The notes: generated by a model not told the origin, from the sequence alone. Shown: positions 8,283-17,660, numbered from the stretch's first letter. The stretch: DNA of 64,000 nt from Allobosea sp. CS1GBMeth4 (GCF_900185715.1 NZ_FYAS01000019.1:62001-126000), one strand, 5' to 3'. A program made the numbers and translations.

Positions 8283-10082
8283 TCAGGCCATCCGATAGGC
8301 CATGCGCACGCCGCCCCAATGGCGGCCGGCGACGCGCACCGGCGCGTCGACCTCGCGCATCAGCTGGATGCCGGCGCCGCCCATGTCGCGATGATAGGAC
8401 TGGATGACGAAGGGCCGCGTCGAACGCGCCGCCGTGATGCCGGCGCGGTCGTCGAAGATCCGGCGGTCGCGGCTGTAGGCGGGGTCCCAGTCCGGATCGC
8501 CGGGCCGCTGCGGCTGCGAATATTCGGGATGATGGACCGGGATATAGCCGTTCCGGTCGATCGGCAGGGTGAAGACGAGGCGTGGATCGCCCGCCCTGGC
8601 CTGCTCCATCACCGGCGGGAGGATCGCCTGCAGCACCGGCAGGGCCCGGGTGGCGAACTGGCGCGGATTGGTGTCCGGGACCGGGACGTAATCGGTGTCG
8701 AACAGCTCGTCCTCGCTCAGGCGGCCGGTCCGCAGCGCCGCTTCGAGCAGCGCCGCGATCCGGTGCGCGAACTCCTGCGCCTGCTCGATCAGCGGGCGAT
8801 AGCCATGCTCGATCTCGGCGAGCCGGCGGTGCAGCGCGGCATGGGCCGCCTCGTCGCCGCGCTCGAAGGCGACATGGAGGCCGAGATCGCTGCGCGCCAT
8901 CACCCGGCAAGGCAATGACGGCAGCACCTCGATCGCCAGCATGCCGCGCGCGCCCGGCTCGATCTCGCCCTCGGCCAGGGCGAGCAAGGCGCCGCCGAAG
9001 CCGAGATCGATCGTCCGGCCGGAGGCGACGCGGCCGCCGACATCGAGCCGGACCGGGCACTCGGCCGGAAAGCGGTCATGCTGGCGCCTGTCGGCGAAGA
9101 CGGTGTGGCGCAGCGTCGGGACGAAGCGCTCCAGCAGCCCTTCCGCCTGGCGTGTGCCCTCGGCAAGGGCGCGCCGCGCATCGGCATTCTCCTGGGCGGC
9201 GGCGAGCGCGACGCGGTCGACCTCGGCGACGCGGTCGCGCACCGTGTCGATGAAGCGCGCGGTCGCCTCGGCGCTGCGCGACAATTCGGCCGCGGCCGCC
9301 GCCTGCTCCTGCGAGGCCTCGCCGACGGTCGCCATGACGGGGTTGACCTCGCCGACCAGGCGGAAGGCGTCGGTGACCACGGCTGCAGAGCCCTGCGCCG
9401 CCTGGTTCAACCGGTCGACCTGGCTGCGGATATGGTCGACGGCCTCGCGGACGCCGAGCGAGAGCGACTTGACCTCCTGCGCGACGACGCCGAACCCCTT
9501 GCCCGCCTCGCCGGCGCGCGCCGCCTCGATGGTGGCGTTGAGCGCGAGCAGGTTGGTCTGGCGGGCGATCTCGGCGATGGCGTCGACGATCGAGCGGATC
9601 TCGCTGGTCGCGGTCGCGAGGCCGTTGATCATCGCAGTCGCCTCGGCGGCGCGCTCGGCGGCGGTGTCGAGCATGTCGCGGGCGCCCGTCATCGCGGCGC
9701 CGACCCGTTCGGCCGCTTCGGACACCTGCAGGGTCGCGGTCGCCAGCGCGGCCGAGTTCTCGCTGGCCTGCACGGCCGCTTCGCGGAGCTCGGCCATGCC
9801 GCCGCGGATCTCGCGCGAGCGGATTTCGGACCGCTCGGAGCACTCCTCCGCCTGGTCGAGCCCGTCATTGAGACGGCGCATCGCCGCGACGACGTCGCTC
9901 TCCAGCTCGTTGATCGCCTCGCTGATCGAGGTCTCGGCCGGGGCGGGCTGCTGCGGCGGTGGCGAGGCCTCGACCGCGGCTTGCGGCGAGGCCGACGCAG
10001 ATGGGCCGGCGCGGCCCAACAGGCGCCAGACTGAGCGAGCAAGCATAGGCATTCCCGGGGGCGACACAGGAAGCCGAACCAT
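8283..10082 (-). CDS. soluble methyl-accepting chemotaxis protein with PilZ-like insert and C-terminal sensory region
   Basis: A 599-aa chemoreceptor with no transmembrane segment, so probably cytosolic. After a Pro/Ala-rich leader, a coiled-coil signalling domain holds the conserved hairpin tip ([20 protein letters not shown], then [17 protein letters not shown]). A PilZ-like region follows ([15 protein letters not shown], later DLGFGGALL), possibly binding cyclic-di-GMP. The last 130 residues (from about [20 protein letters not shown] to [20 protein letters not shown]) match the C-terminal sensory region found in other alphaproteobacterial cytosolic receptors. The start could also be an internal ATG about 10-12 codons later. 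Nothing shows the ligand. Confidence 0.88.
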   Translation of the reverse strand: MVRLPVSPPGMPMLARSVWRLLGRAGPSASASPQAAVEASPPPQQPAPAETSISEAINELESDVVAAMRRLNDGLDQAEECSERSEIRSREIRGGMAELREAAVQASENSAALATATLQVSEAAERVGAAMTGARDMLDTAAERAAEATAMINGLATATSEIRSIVDAIAEIARQTNLLALNATIEAARAGEAGKGFGVVAQEVKSLSLGVREAVDHIRSQVDRLNQAAQGSAAVVTDAFRLVGEVNPVMATVGEASQEQAAAAAELSRSAEATARFIDTVRDRVAEVDRVALAAAQENADARRALAEGTRQAEGLLERFVPTLRHTVFADRRQHDRFPAECPVRLDVGGRVASGRTIDLGFGGALLALAEGEIEPGARGMLAIEVLPSLPCRVMARSDLGLHVAFERGDEAAHAALHRRLAEIEHGYRPLIEQAQEFAHRIAALLEAALRTGRLSEDELFDTDYVPVPDTNPRQFATRALPVLQAILPPVMEQARAGDPRLVFTLPIDRNGYIPVHHPEYSQPQRPGDPDWDPAYSRDRRIFDDRAGITAARSTRPFVIQSYHRDMGGAGIQLMREVDAPVRVAGRHWGGVRMAYRMA

Positions 10083-10269
10083 GCACCGGCAGGGTTAACA
10101 AAGCCTGAGCCCGCGGCCGGCAGCATGATCGTCGCAGGCGCCGGCCGAGCCCTCCCCGCCCTGGGCGCAGATGGGCTCCGCGACCCGGCGGGATGGACCC
10201 GCCCTGCCCGCCCGCCTAGATTGCCGGCAGATCCGACCGGTGGCGAAGCCGGCACCTCAAGGACGGCCC

Positions 10270-11409
10270 ATGAGCTCATCGCACTACGACGTGATCGTCG
10301 CCGGGGTCGGGGCGATGGGGTCGGCCGCCTGCTGGCATCTCGCGCAGCGGGGGCAGAGGGTGCTCGGCCTCGAGCGCTTCGACCTCGGTCACACGATGGG
10401 CTCCTCGCACGGTCTGACGCGGATGATGCGCCTCGCTTATTTCGAGGGCTCGCATTACGTGCCGCTGGTCAAGCGGGCGCACCGGCTCTGGGGCGAGACC
10501 GGCGCCGCGGCCGGGCTGAAGCTGCTGCACGTCACCGGCGCGCTCGACCTCGCGCCGGAAGGGCTCGGCCCGATCGAATCCTCGCTGCAATCCTGCCGCG
10601 ACCACGGGCTCGAGCACGAGGTGCTCGGGCGCGAGGCGATCGCGCGGCGCTTTCCCGCCTTCCAGCTGCCGAGGAGCCATGTCGGGCTCTGGCAGCCGGA
10701 TGGCGGCTTCCTCGCCTCGGAGAAGGCGATCTACGCCCATGTCGGCCTGGCCCAGGCCAGAGGCGCCGACATCCACACCGGCGAGCCGATGCTCGACTGG
10801 CAGCCGACCGCCGATGGCGGCGTCACCGTCCGTACGGAGCGTGGCAGCTATTCGGCGGGGCGCCTCGTCATCACGTCGGGCGCCTGGATCGCCGATGCGG
10901 TGCCCGCGCTCGCGCCGCGGGTCAGGACGATCCGGCAGGCGATCGGCTGGTTCACCACGCGCCGGCCCGAGCTCTTCCGCGAAGGCGCCATGCCGGTCTT
11001 CACCCTCAGCGTCGAGGAAGGCAATTTCTATGGCTTCCCGCTCTATGAGCATCCGGGCTTCAAGCTCGGCGGGCCGCATTTCGGGCGCGAGCCGATCGAC
11101 CCGCGCGATCCGGACCGGACGCCGAGCGCGACGCAGGTGCGGCTGCTGCGCGAATGCCTGGCGCGCTACCTGCCCGACGCGAACGGTGAGCCGCTGACGG
11201 TCCGGGGCTGCATCTACACCGTCTCTCCCGACGAGGGCTTCATCATCGACGCGGTGCCCGGCCTGCCGCAGGCGGTGTTCGCCTCGGCCTGCTCCGGCCA
11301 CGGCTTCAAGTTCGCCAGCGCAATCGGCGAGATCCTGGCCGAGCTCTCGACCGGCGCCCGCCCTGCCTTCGACCTTTCCGCCTTCTCCCTCTCCCGTTTC
11401 GCCGCCTGA
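10270..11409 (+). CDS. FAD-dependent oxidase, monomeric sarcosine oxidase / N-methyltryptophan oxidase family
   Basis: A 379-aa flavoprotein of the MSOX/SolA type, oxidising N-methyl or related secondary amines to formaldehyde, amine and H2O2. The dinucleotide fold is DVIVAGVGAMGSAA. Cys314 in GCIYTVSPDE matches the cysteine that covalently holds FAD in monomeric sarcosine oxidase, and the SGHGFKFAS loop follows. The ATG at 10270 has AAGGACGG upstream; an earlier in-frame ATG at 10171 adds 33 unrelated residues. The next two genes encode exporters. Family is secure; sarcosine as substrate is inferred. Confidence 0.93.
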   Translation: MSSSHYDVIVAGVGAMGSAACWHLAQRGQRVLGLERFDLGHTMGSSHGLTRMMRLAYFEGSHYVPLVKRAHRLWGETGAAAGLKLLHVTGALDLAPEGLGPIESSLQSCRDHGLEHEVLGREAIARRFPAFQLPRSHVGLWQPDGGFLASEKAIYAHVGLAQARGADIHTGEPMLDWQPTADGGVTVRTERGSYSAGRLVITSGAWIADAVPALAPRVRTIRQAIGWFTTRRPELFREGAMPVFTLSVEEGNFYGFPLYEHPGFKLGGPHFGREPIDPRDPDRTPSATQVRLLRECLARYLPDANGEPLTVRGCIYTVSPDEGFIIDAVPGLPQAVFASACSGHGFKFASAIGEILAELSTGARPAFDLSAFSLSRFAA

Positions 11410-11443
11410 GCCCGTAAGCACGGACGAGCGAGCGCGAATCGCC

Positions 11444-12397
11444 ATGGTTCGGCCCGTCGAGCGGGCGGCGCCGACAGCCCGACAGGACCCCATCTTGGCC
11501 ACTGCCGCCCAGAACCGCCGCGGGATCATCGCCATGACGACGGCGATGTCGCTCTTCTGCTGCAACGACGCCCTGATGAAGCTCGCGCGCGAGGCCTTCC
11601 CGACCGGCCAGGCGGTGACGCTGCGCACCGGATTCGCCATCCTGGCCGGCCTCGCCATGGTCGCGGTGATGGGCGACTGGCGCAAGCTGCCGCTCGGGCT
11701 GAGGCCGCTGGTGCTGGGGCGCGGGGTGGTCGAGGCGCTGTGCGCGCTGACCTTCATCTGGGCGCTCGGCCTGCTACCGCTCGCCAACATCACGGCGATC
11801 CTGATGGCCTCGCCGCTGCTCATCGTCGTGCTGGCGGTGCTGCTGCGGATCGAATCGGTCGGCTGGCGCCGGACGCTGGCGCTGGCGGTCGGCTTTCTCG
11901 GCGTCCTGATCGTGATGCGCCCGAGCGCTGCCGGGTTCAGCGCCGCGGCGCTGATCGCCCTCGCCAGCGCCGTCCTGGTCGCTGTGCGCGACCTGACCAC
12001 CCGGATGATCGGCGACGACGTGCCCTCGACCGTGATCTCCCTGACCACGACGCTGATCGTCGGCATGCTCAGCCTCGGCATGGGCGCGCTGGAGACCTGG
12101 CATTCCCCCTGGCGGGTCGAGACCGTCTACCTGGCGCTCGCCGCCATGCTGGTGACGGCAGGCGGCTACTGCGTCATCAGCGCCTTCCGCAACACCGATG
12201 TCGGTGTCGTCGCCGGCTACCGCTACTCCGTCGTGCTCGTCGCCGTGCTGCTCGGCTGGCTGGTCTGGGGCGAGACGCCCGACCCGATCGCCTTCGCCGG
12301 CATCGCGCTGGTGGTCGGCAGCGGGCTCTACACCCTGCATCGCCAGCGCGTCCGCCCGGATTCGCAGCTGAAGCCCGAGAGCCAGAAGCCGCTATGA
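11444..12397 (+). CDS. DMT-superfamily (EamA) transporter
   Basis: A 317-aa inner-membrane protein with two EamA repeats and about ten transmembrane helices, typical of drug/metabolite exporters. The first repeat starts near the GIIAMTTAMSLFCCNDALMK segment. The last ~20 residues are hydrophilic. The start may be ATG 11444 or ATG 11534; the region between is not membrane-like. The stop overlaps the start of the next transporter (ATGA), so the two are co-translated. Substrate unknown. Confidence 0.9.
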   Translation: MVRPVERAAPTARQDPILATAAQNRRGIIAMTTAMSLFCCNDALMKLAREAFPTGQAVTLRTGFAILAGLAMVAVMGDWRKLPLGLRPLVLGRGVVEALCALTFIWALGLLPLANITAILMASPLLIVVLAVLLRIESVGWRRTLALAVGFLGVLIVMRPSAAGFSAAALIALASAVLVAVRDLTTRMIGDDVPSTVISLTTTLIVGMLSLGMGALETWHSPWRVETVYLALAAMLVTAGGYCVISAFRNTDVGVVAGYRYSVVLVAVLLGWLVWGETPDPIAFAGIALVVGSGLYTLHRQRVRPDSQLKPESQKPL

Positions 12398-13569
12398 AGG
12401 CCGGGCCCGCGCTCACCGTCCTCGTCGCGATCTCGACGCTGCAGCCGATCGCGCTCAACATGCTGGCCCCGGCGACGCCGGCGCTCGCCCGCAACTTCGC
12501 CACCAGCTACGCGACGATCCAGCTGACGCTGACCCTGTTCCTGGTCGCGGTCGCGCTGACGCAGCTCGCGGTCGGTCCGCTCTCCGACCGTTTCGGCCGC
12601 CGGCCCTGCGTGATCGGCGGCACGGCCCTGTTCATGCTGGGATCGGTGCTCGGCGCCATGGCGGAGAATGCCGGGACGCTGCTGTTCGCCCGGGTGCTCG
12701 AGGGCGCCGGCGCCGGCACCACCTTCGCCCTGGCGCGCGCGATCATCCGCGACACGGCGAGCCGCGACGAGGCCGCCAGCCAGATCGCGACCGTGACCAT
12801 GGTCATGGTGGTCGCCCCCATGGTCGCGCCCTATCTCGGCGGCCATATCGAGACGAGCCTGGGCTGGCGCATGATCTTCTGGGTGATGGCCGCGATCGCG
12901 GCGGTCGTCCTCGTGCTGGTCACGGCGCGCCTGCCGGAGACGGCCCCCAATGTCGGCGTCCGCACGTCGCTCATCGGCATCTTCCGCGCCTTCCCGGATC
13001 TCGCGCGCGATCGCAGCTTCATCAGCAATGTCGTCGCGCTCGCGATGACCTCGGCCTCGTTCTTCGCCTTCATCGCCGCGGCACCGTTCATCGTGGTCGA
13101 GACGATGGGACGCGGCTCGGACACTTACGGCGCCTACTTCGTCCTCAACGCCCTGGGCTACATGCTGGGCAACTTCGCGATGTCCCGGTTGGTCATCCGG
13201 CACGGCACCACGCGCATGGCCCGGCTCGGGGTGACGATCTCGTTCGCGGGGACGAGCGCCGCCTTCGCGATCTCGCTGACGCCCTGGTGGACGCCGCTGA
13301 CGCTGTTCCTGCCGCTGGTGGTGAACGCGATCGGCAACGGCCTGACCCTGCCGGGGGCCACCGCGGCGGCGCTCTCGGCCAGGCCCGAGCTCGCCGGCTC
13401 GGCCGCCGGGCTGGCAGGCGCGATCCAGCTCGGCTCGGGCGCGCTCGCCACCGTGCTGATCAGCTGGCTGGTGGCGCATTGGCCGCCGGCGCTGATGGCG
13501 ATGATGTGGCTGATGCTGGTCGTCGCCCTGCTGGCGTTGCGCAAAGAGCCGCATAGGCGAAAGGACTGA
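12394..13569 (+). CDS. MFS transporter, Bcr/CflA multidrug efflux type
   Basis: A 391-aa major facilitator protein with about twelve transmembrane helices. The MFS A-motif appears in the loop after helix 2 (GPLSDRFGRRP), and the region around RVLEGAGAGTTFALARAIIRD matches the Bcr/CflA subfamily. The ATG at 12394 overlaps the DMT gene stop. Pairing two exporters after an amine oxidase gene hints at efflux of a related small molecule, but that is only context. Confidence 0.92.
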   Translation: MKAGPALTVLVAISTLQPIALNMLAPATPALARNFATSYATIQLTLTLFLVAVALTQLAVGPLSDRFGRRPCVIGGTALFMLGSVLGAMAENAGTLLFARVLEGAGAGTTFALARAIIRDTASRDEAASQIATVTMVMVVAPMVAPYLGGHIETSLGWRMIFWVMAAIAAVVLVLVTARLPETAPNVGVRTSLIGIFRAFPDLARDRSFISNVVALAMTSASFFAFIAAAPFIVVETMGRGSDTYGAYFVLNALGYMLGNFAMSRLVIRHGTTRMARLGVTISFAGTSAAFAISLTPWWTPLTLFLPLVVNAIGNGLTLPGATAAALSARPELAGSAAGLAGAIQLGSGALATVLISWLVAHWPPALMAMMWLMLVVALLALRKEPHRRKD

Positions 13570-13595
13570 TCCACAGCGCCTTGCGCGGCGCAATG

Positions 13596-13622
13596 TTGTG
13601 CGGCATGTAGCTTTCGTATAAC
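13596..13622 (+). promoter_or_regulatory. possible sigma-70-like promoter for the TRAP permease genes
   Basis: TTGTGC (13596-13601) and TATAAC (13617-13622) are separated by 15 bp and lie 57 bp before the GTG of dctQ. The spacing is short of the ideal 17, so this is a weak call. A strong GGGAGGA ribosome binding site precedes the GTG. Confidence 0.3.
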
Positions 13623-13678
13623 CGCCCTTCGCGAACCGCATGATGCGGCCGTAATCCACGAGGTCAGGGAGGACTGAG

Positions 13679-14278
13679 GTGGACGCACCCCTCGCTTTGA
13701 GCCGCGCGATCGACTCGCTCAACCGCAAGATCGGTCGCTCGGTCGCCTGGCTGATCCTGCTTGCCGTCGTCGTCTCCGCGGTCAACGCCATCATCCGCAA
13801 GGTGTTCAACATCTCGTCGAACGCCTGGCTCGAGCTGCAATGGGTGCTGTTCGGCGCCGTCTTCCTGCTCTGCGCGTCCTGGACGCTGCAGGTGAAGGAG
13901 CACATCCGCATCGACATCGTGAACAATCTGCTGCCGAAGCGCGTGCAGCAATGGATCGACCTGATCGGCCATCTCCTGTTCCTGCTGCCGTTCTGCGCCT
14001 TGATGGTCTACCATTCCGGCCCGTTCTTCATCCGCTCCTACCAGGTCAACGAGCAGTCGCTCTCCGCCGGCGGCCTGCCGCAATGGCCGGCCAAGGGCCT
14101 GGTGATCGTCGGCTTCTTCCTGCTGCTGCTGCAGGGCATCTCCGAGGTGATCAAGCAGATCGCGATCATGCGCGGCAAGCTGGACGACGATGCCCATGGC
14201 GGCGGCCACGCCGCCGCCGCAGAGGCCGAGGCCCTCCGCCTGATCGAGCAGGCGAAGGCCGAAGGTCTCGCCCCGTGA
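13679..14278 (+). CDS. dctQ: TRAP transporter small permease (DctQ)
   Basis: A 199-aa four-helix membrane protein, the small subunit of a tripartite ATP-independent periplasmic transporter. The segment SSNAWLELQWVLFGAVFLLC is typical of DctQ, and a hydrophilic His/Ala-rich tail (about 168-199) follows the last helix. It starts with GTG after GGGAGGA. It overlaps dctM by 4 bp. Binding proteins of the matching type are encoded 1.7 kb downstream on the other strand. Confidence 0.92.
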   Translation: MDAPLALSRAIDSLNRKIGRSVAWLILLAVVVSAVNAIIRKVFNISSNAWLELQWVLFGAVFLLCASWTLQVKEHIRIDIVNNLLPKRVQQWIDLIGHLLFLLPFCALMVYHSGPFFIRSYQVNEQSLSAGGLPQWPAKGLVIVGFFLLLLQGISEVIKQIAIMRGKLDDDAHGGGHAAAAEAEALRLIEQAKAEGLAP

Positions 14279-16095
14279 GCCAAGCCGCCTTGTCCCGGAC
14301 CCGTTCCATGCTCCTCGCCCGCCCCGTCCGCGCCGCCGCGCTGCTGCTCGCGCTGACCGCCGCCGCCTTCCTCAGCCTGCACACCGGCGACGCGCATGCC
14401 GCCGGCATCGGCGACTTCCTGCGCGTGAACATGGCGCCGGTGATGTTCGCCGCGCTCGTGCTGTTCCTGCTGCTCGGCTATCCCGTCGCCTTCGCGCTGG
14501 CCGCCAACGGCCTGTTCTTCGCTCTGGTCGGCATCGAGCTCGGCCTGTTCCAGGAGAACTTCCTGCAGGCACTGCCGGAACGCATCTACGGCACGATGAA
14601 CAACGACGTGCTGCTGGCGATCCCGTTCTTCACCTTCATGGGGCTGGTGCTGGAGCGCTCGGGCATGGCCGAGGACCTGCTCGACACGATCGGCCAGCTC
14701 TTCGGACCGGTCCGCGGCGGCCTCGCCTATGCGGTGATCTTCGTCGGCGCGCTGCTTGCCGCCACCACCGGCGTCGTCGCCGCCTCCGTGATCTCGATGG
14801 GCCTGATCTCGCTGCCGATCATGCTGCGCTACGGCTATGACCGGCGCCTCGCCTCGGGCGTGATCGCCGCCTCCGGCACCCTCGCCCAGATCATCCCGCC
14901 CTCGCTTGTGCTGATCGTGCTCGCCGACCAGCTCGGCCGCTCGGTCGGCGACATGTACGAGGGCGCCTTCGTTCCCGGGCTGGTGTTGGCCGGGCTCTAT
15001 GCCGGCTATGTCTTCCTGGTCACGATGGTGAAGCCGGAGCGCGCGCCCGGCCTGCCGCCGGACGCGCAGACGCTGCGCGACGCCGACGGCCAGACCCGGC
15101 GCTTCTCGCTGCTGGTGGTGACGATCCTCGCCTTCGCCGTCGCCATCGTCTACATGAAGTACTTCACCAAGGTCGGCGCCGGCGCGGACTTCGTCATCCT
15201 GACCATGTCGGTGGCGGTGGCGGTCTCCTTCGTGATCGCGCTGATCAACAGGCTCCTGAAGCTCAACCTGCTCTCGCGCATGACCGAGCAGGTGATCTTC
15301 GTGATGGTGCCGCCGCTGGCGCTGATCTTCCTCGTGCTCGGCACGATCTTCATCGGCGTCGCCACGCCGACGGAAGGCGGCGCGATGGGCGCCGCCGGCG
15401 CGATCCTGCTCGCCATCGGCAAGAAGCGCATGACCTTCGATTTGCTGCGCCAGGCGACGGAATCGACGGCGAAACTCTCGGCCTTCGTGCTGTTCATCCT
15501 GGTCGGCGCGCGCGTGTTCTCGCTGACCTTCTACGGCGTCAACGGCCATGTCTGGGTCGAGCACCTGCTGACCTCGCTGCCCGGCGGCCAGGCGGGCTTC
15601 CTGATCGTCGTCAATATCCTGGTCTTCCTGCTCGCCTTCTTCCTCGACTTCTTCGAGCTCGCCTTCATCATCGTGCCGCTGCTCGGCCCGGCGGCAGACA
15701 AGCTCGGGATCGACCTGATCTGGTTCGGCGTCATCCTCGGCGTGAACATGCAGACCTCGTTCATGCACCCGCCCTTCGGCTTCGCCCTGTTCTTCCTGCG
15801 CTCGGTGGCGCCGAGGACGGCCTACAAGGACAAGATCACCGGCAAGATGATGGAGCCGATCACCACGGGGCAAATCTACTGGGGCGCGGTGCCGTTCGTG
15901 GTGATCCAGTGCATCATGGTCGCGCTCGTCGTGCTCTTCCCGCAGATGGTGATGCACTACAAGAGCTCGGGCGTGCAGCTCGACCAGCAGCAGATCAACA
16001 AGCAGCTCGACAGCATCAGCATACCGGGGCTCGGCGGCTCCGGGGGATTGCCGGGGCTCGATCTCAACGCCCCGCCGACGCTGAACCTGCAATAG
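14275..16095 (+). CDS. dctM: TRAP transporter large permease (DctM)
   Basis: A 606-aa polytopic membrane protein, the translocating subunit of the TRAP transporter, using a sodium or proton gradient. Family segments include the region around NNDVLLAIPFFTFMGLVLER, ASGTLAQIIPPSLVLIVLAD and MQTSFMHPPFGFALFFLRS. It is longer than the usual 430 aa because of an N-terminal helix and an extra loop and helix in the middle (about 240-320), as in the larger DctM type paired with TakP-like proteins. Start: GTG 14275 overlapping the dctQ stop, or ATG 14308. A good terminator follows. Confidence 0.94.
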   Translation: MSQAALSRTRSMLLARPVRAAALLLALTAAAFLSLHTGDAHAAGIGDFLRVNMAPVMFAALVLFLLLGYPVAFALAANGLFFALVGIELGLFQENFLQALPERIYGTMNNDVLLAIPFFTFMGLVLERSGMAEDLLDTIGQLFGPVRGGLAYAVIFVGALLAATTGVVAASVISMGLISLPIMLRYGYDRRLASGVIAASGTLAQIIPPSLVLIVLADQLGRSVGDMYEGAFVPGLVLAGLYAGYVFLVTMVKPERAPGLPPDAQTLRDADGQTRRFSLLVVTILAFAVAIVYMKYFTKVGAGADFVILTMSVAVAVSFVIALINRLLKLNLLSRMTEQVIFVMVPPLALIFLVLGTIFIGVATPTEGGAMGAAGAILLAIGKKRMTFDLLRQATESTAKLSAFVLFILVGARVFSLTFYGVNGHVWVEHLLTSLPGGQAGFLIVVNILVFLLAFFLDFFELAFIIVPLLGPAADKLGIDLIWFGVILGVNMQTSFMHPPFGFALFFLRSVAPRTAYKDKITGKMMEPITTGQIYWGAVPFVVIQCIMVALVVLFPQMVMHYKSSGVQLDQQQINKQLDSISIPGLGGSGGLPGLDLNAPPTLNLQ

Positions 16096-16116
16096 GGCCT
16101 GCGCGCCAGAACGACG

Positions 16117-16149
16117 AAGCCCCGGATCGGCCGACCCGGGGCTTTGTTG
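16117..16149 (+). terminator. Rho-independent terminator after dctM
   Basis: A nine-base perfect stem (AAGCCCCGG at 16117-16125 pairing with CCGGGGCTT at 16136-16144) is followed by TTGTTGTTT. It lies 21 bp after the dctM stop. Confidence 0.85.
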
Positions 16150-16157
16150 TTTCAGCC

Positions 16158-16260
16158 GTTATGCTCGGCGTGCCGGGCATCTTTGGCCGGACGGGACTCC
16201 GAGCAGCGTCTTCTCGTCATGAGATTCCCGGGTCTGCGCTTCGCTCCGCCCGGGAAACGC
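16158..16260. repeat. dispersed intergenic repeat, family B, copy 1
   Basis: Contains an ATGCTCGG half followed by GCATCT, then the segment AGATTCCCGGGTCTGCGCTT continuing CGCTCCGCCCGGGAA, which folds back on itself. A second copy with the same order of pieces lies at 48864-48940. It resembles mobile palindromic units common in Hyphomicrobiales. Confidence 0.6.
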
Positions 16261-16265
16261 CAGCC

Positions 16266-16655
16266 TCACCAGCGCTGCCAGCCGTTGTTCAGATTGTTGT
16301 CGACCCGGCCGCGGCCGCTGACGACGGCGCGGACCTCGCCGAGGGAGGTCTGGCCGCGCGCCTCGCCATAGACCATCGCATCGGCGGCGGAGCCATAGCC
16401 GCGATTGCCGGAGGTCTTGCCGAACTCGACGCGCACGCCGCCGCCGACGCGGACGCAGGCCGAGGAGCCCTCCACGCGGACGAAGCCGGGCCCGTATTCC
16501 GGACAAGGCCGCATCGCCTGGACGGGCGCGGGGCGGGCCGCCGCCGGCTTCGTCTTCGCGACAGAGCGCCCCGGGATCGGCTCGCCGATCGACTGGGCGG
16601 CGGCCAGCGCCGGCAGGGCGATGGTCGCGGCGAGGATGGCGGCAGGCAGCTTCAT
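16266..16655 (-). CDS. short secreted porin-like protein
   Basis: A 129-aa exported protein. From the ATG at 16655 a signal peptide runs to about ALAAAQ. The mature part has CPEYGPGFVRVEGSSACVRV then GGGVRVEFG, which matches the N-terminal strands of the Omp2b-type porin of Hyphomicrobiales (PF02530-like), including both cysteines. Full porins are about three times as long, and the chain stops after an estimated three to four beta strands with a normal stop. It could be a true mini-protein or a truncated porin. The frame is open another 14 codons upstream. Confidence 0.75.
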   Translation of the reverse strand: MKLPAAILAATIALPALAAAQSIGEPIPGRSVAKTKPAAARPAPVQAMRPCPEYGPGFVRVEGSSACVRVGGGVRVEFGKTSGNRGYGSAADAMVYGEARGQTSLGEVRAVVSGRGRVDNNLNNGWQRW

Positions 16656-16722
16656 GGGCGCCCCGATTGCGATGAAGCTGCAGTCTAGCGTCTTCAACGA
16701 GGCGGGACCAGGGCGCCTCGCC

Positions 16723-17169
16723 TCACTGCGACCGAACGCTCTCGGCGAGGATCGGCGCCGTCTCGACCGCGCCGACGCCGGGCACGATGCTCAGCCTGTC
16801 GACCAGTCGCGACAACGACCCGGCATCCTCGGTCTGCGCCAGCAGCACGGCATCGACCGGCCCGGCCAGCGAGTAGCAGGCGAGGACCTCGGGCCAGTCG
16901 CGGACGCGATCGAGAACGATCGTACAGGGCCGCGCGTCGATGCGCAGCGACAGCAGCGCGCGCATCGCCGGCGGCTTCGGCCTGTCGGCGAGCCGCACCG
17001 TGTAGCCGAGGATGATGCCGTCTCGCTCCAGCCTCGCGATCCGGTCCTGGATCGCGGTGCGCGAGAGCCCGGCGTCGCGCGCCAGGGCCGTGGCGGAGGC
17101 GCGGGCATTGCCCTCGAGCAATGCGATCAGCTTCCGGTCGATGGCGTCGAGCTCACCGTCGTTTCGCAA
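16723..17169 (-). CDS. Lrp/AsnC family transcriptional regulator
   Basis: A 148-aa regulator with an N-terminal winged helix (LDAIDRKLIALLEGNARASA, helix-turn-helix about 20-45) and a C-terminal RAM ligand-binding domain (about 65-145). Members sense amino acids or similar ligands. The start is TTG at 17169, supported by GGAGGG 7 nt upstream. An ATG in that gap is out of frame. It is divergent from a cupin gene across 111 bp and probably controls it. Confidence 0.92.
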   Translation of the reverse strand: MRNDGELDAIDRKLIALLEGNARASATALARDAGLSRTAIQDRIARLERDGIILGYTVRLADRPKPPAMRALLSLRIDARPCTIVLDRVRDWPEVLACYSLAGPVDAVLLAQTEDAGSLSRLVDRLSIVPGVGAVETAPILAESVRSQ

Positions 17170-17280
17170 GCGACATCCCTCCAGAAACCGCCGATCGCAG
17201 CCCGTGCCGGCATCTTGCCTATGGCATGGACGCCGCCGGGGGTGAAGATTGCCGGCCTCTTCCAGCGACGGAGATCAGGA

Positions 17281-17592
17281 ATGAGGACGATCAGGCCCCG
17301 CGACTTCACCGGCCATCGCGCCTGGGAGGCGCTCGACATCGACCGCATCGACGACGCCACGATCCGGCTGCACTGGACCGACCAACCCTATCGCTGGCAC
17401 GTCAACGACGGGCCGGAGGTCTTCGTCGTGCTCGACGGCGAGGTCGACATGCACACGCGCGCCGGCGGCGTCGAGCACGTGCAGCGACTGGTGGGCGGCG
17501 ACATCTTCCATGCGCAGGACGGCGACGCCCATGTCGCGCATCCCGTCGGCCCGGCGCGCGTGCTGGTCGTCGAGCGTGCCGGCAGCGTCTAG
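17281..17592 (+). CDS. small cupin-domain protein
   Basis: A 103-aa single cupin barrel. The core reads RWHVNDGPEVFVVLDGEVDM and GGDIFHAQDGDAHVAHP, the usual two cupin motifs with only part of the metal-binding His/Glu set, so catalysis is uncertain. The start is the ATG at 17281, with GGAGATCAGG before it. Divergent Lrp-type regulator upstream. Likely a small metabolite-binding or isomerase-like protein. Confidence 0.85.
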   Translation: MRTIRPRDFTGHRAWEALDIDRIDDATIRLHWTDQPYRWHVNDGPEVFVVLDGEVDMHTRAGGVEHVQRLVGGDIFHAQDGDAHVAHPVGPARVLVVERAGSV

Positions 17593-17616
17593 AGCATGCT
17601 CCAGACACTTGGAATC

Positions 17617-17660
17617 GATCACGCCGCATTTGGACGATTCCGTCCGAATGCAGCGTGATC
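17617..17660. repeat. 20-bp imperfect inverted repeat (intergenic palindrome)
   Basis: Arms 17617-17636 and 17641-17660 (GATCACGC then GCATTTGGACG against its near reverse complement) differ at two positions and flank ATTC. It lies between convergent genes and resembles Hyphomicrobiales intergenic palindromes that often start with AGAGCATG, as here at 17591. Confidence 0.65.

Noticed and set aside
12328-13926. 532-aa minus-strand open frame
   Set aside because: Antisense to the MFS transporter and dctQ; His/Asp/Arg-rich shadow without domains.
14038-16092. 684-aa minus-strand open frame
   Set aside because: Antisense to dctM; acidic/His-rich low-complexity shadow.
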